64,000 nt of DNA from Prostheceraeus crozeri. Lineage: Eukaryota; Platyhelminthes; Polycladida; Euryleptidae. Below the pieces are notes generated by a model that was not told where the DNA came from, ran no database searches, and saw only the letters and a list, made by a program, of their open reading frames with translations. The DNA is taken from the NCBI GenBank assembly GCA_907163375.1, contig CAJQUW010007939.1, positions 22,010 to 86,009 on the forward strand, given 5' to 3'. Made by a program: the position numbers and the translations under genes. Of this stretch, positions 11,064 through 18,730 are shown piece by piece (position 1 is the first letter of the stretch; the number at the start of each line of letters is the position of its first letter).

Positions 11064-11468
11064 CGGCTTGCTATCAAGCTGATCAAAGCAATAACTTGGG
11101 ATGTTTCCTCGAGGTTTTCAAGTATGTTGAGTTCAAATCTGCTATCAGATTTCAAATTTAACTAAGACTAAGGCAGCTTTGAGGGGTTAGATCTCAGCTA
11201 CTGTTCACTACCTTTGACTCGGCGTTGCTGTTACCACTTCGGGGCAGTGACAATGATGTCTTAAGCTGTAAATAGCGGGTATCGGGGAAGATCTCTCACT
11301 TCCCTAGTGATCAGTACAAGGCCTTCGGGCTGTCGACGGGATCGAGTGCCACTCACTACACTCAAATCTATCATTCCTCACTAAGTGTAAATTACTGACT
11401 ATACATTTGTCCTGCTATCAGGTTGTTTTGACTTGCTATCTAGTTGAATAGTCTCTTGCTATCAAGAG
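11064..11468 (+). repeat. Hairpin array with constant GCTATC loop
   Basis: Five small hairpins share the loop GCTATC but have different stems: GCTT/AAGC around 11070-11075 (extendable to 6 bp with one wobble), AAATCT/AGATTT around 11141-11146, CCT/AGG around 11414-11419, ACT/AGT with a T-T closing mismatch around 11435-11440, and TCTCTT/AAGAGA around 11458-11463. Constant loop with variable stem is the pattern expected when a protein or a complementary RNA loop reads the loop. The intervening 11150-11400 contains nothing else recognised. Confidence 0.55.
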
Positions 11469-11499
11469 ATTCACTTCTGCTCATAAAGCACATCATCGC

Positions 11500-11700
11500 T
11501 GTAATACCTCCTTTGCTCGAGCGTTCCTTCGGGACGGCGGGTACTGCCGTAGAGGGATTGTGTTGCACGGGTTGTTCGTCGTTTGTTAGACTGAAACCTC
11601 TGAGCCGTTGCTCATGTTGGGCATTCGACTTCATATTCAACGTGACGCTTTCTCTCGCCAGGTCAGAGTACTTCAGCCATTCGACAAAGGTTAGTCTTTA
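11500..11700 (+). ncRNA. Structured repeat family, copy B (left arm)
   Basis: Shares with copy A the blocks TGTAATA, GTTCCTTCGGGACGGCGG and CCGTAG. The UUCG hairpin is at 11525-11534 and ACGGC/GCCGT at 11534-11538 with 11546-11550 around GGGTACT. Further downstream are TCAACGTGACGC and CGCCAGG blocks. Short open frames on both strands overlap but do not extend through copies A and C. Confidence 0.4.
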
Positions 11701-11860
11701 TGATATGGAGTAGAGTGAAATGTAATTCATTAGATGCCCCTTCAATGATTGCTCCCATGATAAACGTTGATGAGACAAATGAAATGATTCTCATCTTCCC
11801 TTTTCAATGATTGAAATCTACTAACACACTACCGTATAATCGTCCACTATGGGACAAGAC

Positions 11861-11946
11861 ATGATAGAGCCTCCACGCGGTTTACCCTGGGCAGTCTTTA
11901 GACTGGCGAATACTATCATTAAGTTGAATCTGCTATCAGTCAACTT
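11861..11946 (+). ncRNA. Branched hairpin module, copy 1 (left arm)
   Basis: ATGATAG (11861-11867) can pair with CTATCAT (11913-11919), enclosing AGCC/GGTT and CAGTC/GACTG hairpins (the latter at 11892-11905 with loop TTTA). It is followed by AAGTTGA/TCAACTT (11921-11927 and 11940-11946) capped by CT-GCTATC-AG. It is the most divergent of three copies, yet all stems are kept, one by a G-U pair. It ends about 25 bp upstream of TATA box 2. Confidence 0.45.
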
Positions 11947-11970
11947 GAACGTTGCATCGCGTTAGAGGGG

Positions 11971-11978
11971 TATATAAA
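11971..11978 (+). promoter_or_regulatory. TATA box 2, left arm
   Basis: TATATAAA 39 bp upstream of the ATG of the 88-codon orphan gene. A start about 30 bp downstream would leave only a very short leader. GCTTCTCATT between box and ATG recurs at the next gene. Confidence 0.7.
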
Positions 11979-12009
11979 CCACTGCTTCTCATTTCATTTC
12001 ATTTCAATC

Positions 12010-12276
12010 ATGCAGACGCCGAACAGTCAAGTCAGCTCTCCTCGCGGACCGCAGTTAAGGCCGCGAAATTTATTTGAGGAGTTTGTCAGGCTAGAGGGGC
12101 AAGACAGAGTTTTTAATAATCTTGCTCGGATTGGCAATCCGATGACAGCAACTGCTGTCAATCCAACGGAATGGCGCTACATTCCACTTTTTAGCCATGT
12201 ACCAGTTAGTGTGGAAGTCGACACTGCTACCAAGGAGAGAGTCAAAGACTCTCTCAGCAGAATCGGTAGGCTGTAA
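12010..12276 (+). CDS. Orphan small gene 1 (88 aa), left arm
   Basis: An 88-codon frame with an ATG 39 bp after a good TATA box and the same GCTTCTCATT leader motif as orphan gene 2. The product is soluble-looking and mixed-charge: an S/P/R-rich N-terminus (residues 1-19), a helix-prone middle (LFEEFVRLEGQDRVFNNLAR), then PTEWRYIPLF and a charged C-terminus. No signal peptide, transmembrane segment or known motif is visible and I do not recognise a family. An identical mirror copy lies in the right arm. The stop is followed within about 60 bp by a branched hairpin module and structured repeat C, so the transcript may carry these as its 3' region. Real coding is inferred from promoter position and conserved layout, not homology. 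Confidence 0.5.
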   Translation: MQTPNSQVSSPRGPQLRPRNLFEEFVRLEGQDRVFNNLARIGNPMTATAVNPTEWRYIPLFSHVPVSVEVDTATKERVKDSLSRIGRL

Positions 12277-12336
12277 GGTGACGTTACTCCCGAGAATGAA
12301 CCATCGGCTCTCTTAAGGGCCACCATGGGGCAAGAC

Positions 12337-12422
12337 ATGATAGAACCTCCTCGCGGTTTGCCCTGGGCAGTCTTCGGACTGGCGAATACTATCATTAAGT
12401 TGAATCTGCTATCAGTCAACTT
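12337..12422 (+). ncRNA. Branched hairpin module, copy 2 (left arm)
   Basis: Closing stem ATGATAG/CTATCAT (12337-12343 with 12389-12395). Inside are AACC/GGTT (12344-12347 with 12355-12358) and CAGTC-TTCG-GACTG (12368-12381), the latter with the very stable UUCG tetraloop. Then comes the 7-bp AAGTTGA/TCAACTT stem (12397-12403 with 12416-12422) bearing a GCTATC loop at 12408-12413. The layout is somewhat tRNA-like, but I see no CCA or T-arm signature, so it is not called a tRNA. Confidence 0.45.
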
Positions 12423-12444
12423 GAGCGTTGCAAATGAAGTTCGG

Positions 12445-12653
12445 TGTAATACTTCCTTTCGACGGGCGTTCCTGTAAAGGGCGGCGGTGAAACCCGTAGC
12501 TATGTATACCGCAAGGGACATTCGGCAATGGTCAATCTTGTTAAACCTCTCTGCGTCATGTTTGCAAGTGATTGCCTCTGTCTCAACGTAGTATGCATTC
12601 GCGCCAGGGCGACATTTAGCCAACTGTCGAAGGTTGCCTAAAACTTTCCATTG
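12445..12653 (+). ncRNA. Structured repeat family, copy C (left arm)
   Basis: Same blocks as A and B (TGTAATAC, GTTCCT, GGCGG, CCGTAG, CTCAACGTAG, CGCCAGG), but the first hairpin is CCT-GTAA-AGG (12471-12480): a GNRA-type tetraloop replaces the UUCG loop of A and B. CGACA/TGTCG near 12623-12642 forms a further 5-bp stem. A 159-codon antisense frame overlaps; the A/B/C alignment needs indels that break any common frame, so RNA structure explains conservation better. Confidence 0.4.
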
Positions 12654-12862
12654 CATACGTTATGAGAGCCATGAGTTCTACCTGTCTCTATCAATGAGAC
12701 GAATTGATGAATGGAATGAAAGGGAGGATACTCACGCGCCACATGCAACATAACACACTTCTCTCTTCCGTAGTCTAACAAGCTCTTTACACATGGATCG
12801 CAGTCGATTGCTATCCCTGAAGCATTCTGATTCGCTGTTGAGCAATTCATTGTTGAAAACCC

Positions 12863-12870
12863 TATATAAG
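12863..12870 (+). promoter_or_regulatory. TATA box 3, left arm
   Basis: TATATAAG 48 bp upstream of the ATG of orphan gene 2. GCTTCTCATT between the box and the ATG matches the leader of orphan gene 1. Confidence 0.7.
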
Positions 12871-12910
12871 CCAGAAGATTGTAGCGCTTCTCATTCAATC
12901 TGAAGTCACG

Positions 12911-13162
12911 ATGGAAGCCACATCTGCCGACAACATTCCCGTCTTCATCGATGAAGACAACGCCATTCCCGAGTTCGTCATCCTCGACGAGTGGGATGAG
13001 GATGAGAAGAAGGGGAAGATCAAGAGGATCATTTGGACGGATGAGGTGTGGACTCCGAATACCACTCGCATCCGAAAGGTGCCAGATGCACCAGCACGGC
13101 TTAGGCGGTATAGGGTTTATGACAACCTAACCGTCATACCCCTTGACTATTCAAGCCAATAG
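12911..13162 (+). CDS. Orphan small gene 2 (83 aa), left arm
   Basis: An 83-codon frame starting at an ATG 48 bp after a TATA box. The first half is very acidic (D/E-rich, residues about 12-34, including EWDEDEKKGKIKRI at its end), followed by a tryptophan-containing segment (IIWTDEVWTPNTTR) and an arginine-rich C-terminal part (ARLRRYRVYD). No membrane segment or signal peptide. Codon use is more GC-rich than the flanking satellite, as expected for coding sequence. It sits in the same promoter-ORF-structured-RNA layout as orphan gene 1 and has an identical mirror copy. No family recognised; a small acidic binding or regulatory protein would fit, but that is only inference. Confidence 0.55.
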   Translation: MEATSADNIPVFIDEDNAIPEFVILDEWDEDEKKGKIKRIIWTDEVWTPNTTRIRKVPDAPARLRRYRVYDNLTVIPLDYSSQ

Positions 13163-13220
13163 TCAACCTAATCCCGAGAATGAACCATCGGCTCTCTTAA
13201 GGGCCACCATGGGGCAAGAC

Positions 13221-13306
13221 ATGATAGAACCTCCACGCGGTTTGTCCTGGGCAGTCTTCGGACTGGCGAATACTATCATTAAGTTGAATCTGCTATCAGT
13301 CAACTT
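13221..13306 (+). ncRNA. Branched hairpin module, copy 3 (left arm)
   Basis: Same fold as copy 2, with the CAGTC-TTCG-GACTG hairpin at 13252-13265 and the GCTATC-loop hairpin at 13281-13306. Confidence 0.45.
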
Positions 13307-13328
13307 GAACGTTGCAAATGAAGTTCGG

Positions 13329-13537
13329 TGTAATACTTCCTTTCGACGGGCGTTCCTGTAAAGGGCGGCGGTGAAACCCGTAGCTATGTATACCGCAAGG
13401 GACATTCGGCAATGGTCAATCTTGTTAAACCTCTCTGCGTCATGTTTGCAAGTGATTGCCTCTGTCTCAACGTAGTATGCATTCGCGCCAGGGCGACATT
13501 TAGCCAACTGTCGAAGGTTGCCTAAAACTTTCCATTG
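13329..13537 (+). ncRNA. Structured repeat family, copy D (left arm)
   Basis: Near-identical to copy C (offset 884 bp), with the CCT-GTAA-AGG hairpin at 13355-13364. It closes the unique segment before the central minisatellite. Confidence 0.4.
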
Positions 13538-13789
13538 CATACGTTATGAGAGCCATGAGTTCTACCTGTCTCTATCAATGAGACGAATTGATGAATGGAA
13601 TGAAAGGGAGGACACTCACGCGCCACACGCAATATAACACACTTCTCTCTTCCGTAGTCTAACAAGCTCTTTACACATGGATCGCAGTCGATTGCTATCC
13701 CTGTATCAGAAGTGTAAGCTATCTTAATTTATTTGACACTATTTGATCTATTATCATCATCGTCCATATGAAATGTTTTAAGATTTACA

Positions 13790-16700
13790 AGTTAGACTAA
13801 GCGTTCTACTATTTGTAAATGAAAGATATAGTTTCAACAGTTTACAGATTGAAAATAAAGTTTCAATAGTGTGTGTGTGTGTGTATGTTAAGAATAAAGT
13901 TTTATCTGTTTGTATGTTAGAAATAGAATGAAGTTTCACCAGTTTACAAGTTAAGAATAAAGTTCTATCTGTTTATATGTTAGAAATAAAATAAAGTTTC
14001 AATAGTTTGCAAGTTAAAAATAAAGTTTCAACCGTTTACAAGTTTTAAAATAAAGTTTAAATAGTGTGCAAGATAAAAAATAAAGTTTGAACAGTTTACA
14101 AGCTGAAATAAAGTTTTAATAGTGTACACGTTGGAAATAAAGTTTTAATAGTTTATGCGCTTCAAAATAGAGTTATAACAGTTTATATGTTAGAAATAAA
14201 ATGAAGTTTCATCAGTTTACAAGTTAAGAATAAAGTTCTATCTGTTTGTCTGATAGAAATAAAACAAAGTTTCAACCGTTTACAAGTTAAAAATAAAGTT
14301 TCAACAGTTTACAAGTTAAAATTAAAGCTTCAACAATTACAAGTTAAAAATAAAACTTCAAAAGTTTACCAGTTAGAAATAAAGTTTCATCAGTTTACAA
14401 GTCAAAATAAAGTTTCAACAGATTATAAGTTAAAAGAAAAGTTCCAATAGTATGTGCATTAGAAATAACGTTTCAGCTGTTTGTATGTTAGAAATAAGAT
14501 AAAGTTTCAATTGTGTGTACGTTAGAAATAAAGTTCTATCTGTTTCTATGATAGAAATAAAACAAAGTTTCAACCGTTAACAAGTTAAAAATAAAGTTTC
14601 AAGAGTTTACAAGTTAAAACTAATGTTTCAATAGTGTATGTATGTTAAGAATAAAGTTAGAACAGTTTACAAGCTGAAATAAAGTTTTAATAGTGTACAC
14701 GTTGGAAATAAAGTTTTAATAGTTTATGTGCTTCAAAATAGAGTTATAACAGTTTATATGTTAGAAATAAAGTTTCAACAGTCTACAAGTTAAAAATAAA
14801 ATTATAACTGTTTCAAGAGTTTACAAGTTAGAAATTAAGTTTCAATGGTGTATGCGTTAGAAATAAAGTTTTAGCTGTTTGTATATCAAAATAAAGTTTC
14901 AAGAGTTTACAAGTTAGAAATAAAATGAAGGTTTACCAGTTTACAAGTTAAGAATGAAGTTCTATCTGTTTGTATGTTAGAAATAAAACAAAGTTTCAAC
15001 CGTTAACAAGTTAAAAATAAAGTTTTAAGAGTTACAAGTTAAAACTAATGTTTCAATAGTGTGTGTATGTTAAGAATAAAGTTTTATCTGTTTGTATGTT
15101 AGAAATAGAATGAAGTTTCACCAGTTTACAAGTTAAGAATAAAGTTCTATCTGTTTATATGTTAGAAATAAAATAAAGTTTCAATAGTTTGCAAGTTAAA
15201 AATAAAGTTTCAACCGTTTACAAGTTTTAAAATAAAGTTTAAATAGTGTGCAAGATAAAAAATAAAGTTTGAACAGTTTACAAGCTGAAATAAAGTTTTA
15301 ATAGTGTACACGTTGGAAATAAAGTTTTAATAGTTTATGTGCTTCAAAATAGAGTTATAACAGTTTATATGTTAGAAATAAAATGAAGTTTCATCAGTTT
15401 ACAAGTTAAGAATAAAGTTCTATCTGTTTGTCTGATAGAAATAAAACAAAGTTTCAACCGTTTACAAGTTAAAAATAAAGTTTCAACAGTTTACAAGTTA
15501 AAATTAAAGCTTCAACAATTACAAGTTAAAAATAAAGTTTCAAAAGTTTACCAGTTAGAAATAAAGTTTCATCAGTTTACAAGTCAAAATAAAGTTTCAA
15601 CAGATTATAAGTTAAAAGAAAAGTTCCAATAGTATGTGCATTAGAAATAACGTTTCAGCTGTTTGTATGTTAGAAATAAGATAAAGTTTCAATTGTGTGT
15701 ACGTTAGAAATAAAGTTCTATCTGTTTCTATGATAGAAATAAAACAAAGTTTCAACCGTTAACAAGTTAAAAATAAAGTTTCAAGAGTTTACAAGTTAAA
15801 ACTAATGTTTCAATAGTGTATGTATGTTAAGAATAAAGTTAGAACAGTTTACAAGCTGAAATAAAGTTTTAATAGTGTACACGTTGGAAATAAAGTTTTA
15901 ATAGTTTATGTGCTTCAAAATAGAGTTATAACAGTTTATATGTTAGAAATAAAATGAAGTTTCATCAGTTTACAAGTTAAGAATAAAGTTCTATCTGTTT
16001 GTATGTTAGAAATAAAACAAAGTTTCAACCGTTAACAAGTTAAAAATAAAGTTTTAAGAGTTTACAAGTTTAACTAATGTTTCAATAGTGTGTGTATGTT
16101 AAGAATAAAGTTTTATCTGTTTGTATGTTAGAAATAGAATGAAGTTTCACCAGTTTACAAGTTACGAATAAAGTTCTATCTCTTTAAGTTTATAAGTTAA
16201 GAATAAAGTTCTATCTGTTTATATGTTAGAAATAGAATGAAGTTTCACCAGTTTACAAGTTAAGAATAAAGTTCTATCTGTTTATATGTTAGAAATAAAA
16301 TAAAGTTTCAACAGTCTACAAGTTAAAAATAAAATTATAACTGTTTCAAGAGTTTACAAGTTAGAAAATAAGTTTCAATGGTGTATGCGTTAGAAATAAA
16401 GTTTTAGCTGTTTGTATATCAAAATAAAGTTTCAAGAGTTTACAAGTTAGAAATAAAATGAAGGTTCACCAGTTTACAAGTTAAGAATAAAGTTCTATCT
16501 GTTTGTATGATAGAAATAAAACAAAGTTTCAACCGTTTACAAGTTAAAATAAAGTTTCACCAGTGTACAAGTTAGAAATAAAGTTTCAATAGTGTATATG
16601 TTAGAAATAAAGTTTTAGCTGTTTGTATATGAAAAACTAAGTTTCAAGAGTTTACAAGTTAAAAAATAAAGTTTCAATGGTGTATACGTTAGAAATAAAG

Positions 16701-18719
16701 TTTTAGCTGTTTGTATATCAAAATAAAGTTTCAAGAGTTTACAAGTTAGAAATAAAGTTTCAACAGTGTGCACGTTAAGAATAAAGTTTCAATAGTGTGT
16801 ATGTTAAGAATAAAGTTCTATCTGTTTATATGTTAGAAATAAAAATGAAGGTTCATCAGTTTACAAGTTAAGAATAAAGTTTTATCTGTTTGTATGTTAG
16901 AAATAAAATAAAGTTTCGACCGTTAACAAGTTAAAAATAAAGTTTCAGATTAAAATAAAGTTTCAATAGTGTGTATGATGGAAATAAAGTTTAAGCGCTT
17001 TGTGCGTCAGAAATAAAGTTTCAACCGTTTACAAGTTAAAAATAAAGTTTCAACAGTGTGTACGTTAAGAATAAAGTTCTATCTGTTTATATGTTAGAAA
17101 TAAAAATAAAGGTTCACCAGTTTACAGGTTAAGAATAAAGTTTTATCTGCTTGTATGTCAGAAATGAAATAAAGTTTCACCAGTTTAAAAGTTAAGAATA
17201 AAGTTTCAATAGTGTGTATGTTAGAAATAAAGTTTCAATAGTGTGTATGTTAAGAATAAAGTTCTATCTGTTTATATGTTAGAAATAAAAATGAAGGTTC
17301 ACCAGTTTGCAAGTTAAGAATAAAGTTTTATCTGCTTGCATGTCAGAAATGAAATAAAGTTTCACCAGTTTAAAAGTTAAGAATAAAGTTTCACCAGTTT
17401 AAAAGTTAAGAATAAAGTTTCAATAGTGTGTATGTTAAGAATAAAGTTCTATCTGTTTATATGTTAGAAATAAAATGAAGTTTCAATAGTGTGTATGTTA
17501 AGAATAAAGTTCTATCTGTTTATATGTTAGAAATAAAATGAAGGTTCACCAGTTTACAAGTTAAGAATAAATTTTATCTGCTTGTATGTTAGAAATAAAA
17601 TAAAGTTTCACCGATTTACAAGTTAAAAAATAAAGTTTCAATAGTTAACACGTTAAAAATAAAGTTTCAATAGTGTGTATGTTAAGAATAAAGTTCTATC
17701 TGTTTGTATATTAGAAAGAAAATGAAGGTTCATCAGTTTACAAGTTAATAATAAAGTTTTATCGGTTTGTATGTTAGAAATAAAACATAGTTTCAACCGT
17801 TGACAAGTTAAAAATAAAGTTTCAATAGTTTGCGAGTTAAAACTAATGTTTCAATAGTGCGTATGTTAAGAATAAAGTTTTATCTGTTTGTATGTTAGAA
17901 ATAAAATGAAGCTTCGCCAGTTTACAAGTTTAGAATAAAGTTTTATCAGCTTGTATGTTAGAAATAAAATGAAGTTTCACCAGTTTTAAAATTAAAAATA
18001 AAGTTTCAATAGTGTGTATGTTAGAAATAAAGTTTCAACCGTTTACAAGTTAAAATAAAGTTTCAACAGTGTCTACGTTAGAAATAAAGTTTTATCTGTT
18101 TGTAAAGTTCGATCGTAGGATTTACTAGTTTGCAAGTTAGACTCAGCATTCTACTAGTTGTAAATGAAAATAACGTTTCAACAGTTTACAGATTAAAATA
18201 AAGTTTCAATAGTGTGTATGATGGAAATAAAGTTTAAGCGCTTTGTGCGTTAGAAATAAAGTTTCAGCCGTTGACAAGTTAAAAATAAAGTTTCAACAGT
18301 GTGTACGTTAGAAATAAAGTTTCAACAGTTTACAAGTTGAAAAATAAAGTTTCAACAGTGTGTACGTTAGAAATAAATGAAAGTAAGAACTTCATCGTAT
18401 GAGTATTCAAAGCATGTTTTGTAAATCAAATGTGTGTAGTCCTGACATGATAGAATCGCGTTAGAAATAAAGTTTCAGCCGTTTACAAGTTAAAGATAAA
18501 GTTTCAACAGTGTGTACGTTAGAAATAAAGTTTTAGCTGTTTATATGTTAGAAACAAAATAAAGTTTCACAGTTTACAAGTTGAAAAATAAAGTTTCAAC
18601 AGTGTGTACGTTAGAAATAAATGAAAGTAAGAACTTCATCGTATGAGTATTCAAAACATGTTTTGTAAATCAAATGTGTGTAGTCCTGACATGATAGACT
18701 CAAATGAACTTGACAAACG
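13790..18719 (+). repeat. Central minisatellite, left half (AATAAA array)
   Basis: About 5 kb of diverged units of roughly 28-32 bp resembling AATAAAGTTTCAACAG plus TTTACAAGTTA. Nearly every unit contains the poly(A) hexamer AATAAA on the plus strand, often followed by a GT-rich stretch (GTGTGTATGTTAG). Higher-order duplications of several hundred base pairs are evident. Close to the centre a non-satellite block occurs twice (about 18376-18455 and 18615-18705), each ending with ACATGATAGA. No genes. Confidence 0.85.
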
Positions 18720-18730
18720 CGTTTGTCAAG
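18709..18730. repeat. Axis of the giant palindrome
   Basis: CTTGACAAACG followed directly by its reverse complement: a perfect 22-bp palindrome centred between 18719 and 18720, with no spacer. Beyond a 4-bp difference the two arms continue as inverted copies for more than 11 kb. Confidence 0.9.

Larger units (their letters stand above)
12289..12819 (+). repeat. 531-bp direct repeat, copy 1
   Basis: Begins CCCGAGAATGAACC and ends CTATCCCTG; repeats with few differences at 13173-13703 (offset 884 bp). Each copy contains a branched hairpin module and a structured repeat (C or D), and each follows a small orphan gene. It shows that a promoter-ORF-RNA module has been duplicated in tandem. Confidence 0.8.
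13173..13703 (+). repeat. 531-bp direct repeat, copy 2
   Basis: Second copy of the unit at 12289-12819, starting 10 bp after the stop of orphan gene 2. Confidence 0.8.

Noticed and set aside
10821-11700. Hammerhead or HDV-like ribozyme in repeats A-D
   Set aside because: I could not place CTGATGA...GAAA, or the nested double pseudoknot of HDV-like ribozymes, on these copies.
12337-12395. Branched module as a tRNA gene
   Set aside because: No GTTCRANNC box B, no T-arm and no plausible anticodon arm.
12445-12653. Group I intron resemblance (GGCTAAATGTCG on the minus strand of repeat C)
   Set aside because: It resembles the P7/P3 core word of group I introns, but the word is absent from copies A and B and the other core elements are not found.
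12177-12656. 159-codon antisense frame over structured repeat C (mirror 25237-25716)
   Set aside because: The frame is not maintained in repeats A and B because of indels, runs through the branched hairpin module, and has no promoter on its strand. Some third-position differences between B and C kept me from giving it zero weight.
13790-18719. CRISPR-like or telomeric array
   Set aside because: Units are contiguous and diverged without unique spacers, and are not telomere repeats; this is an ordinary minisatellite apart from its AATAAA content.
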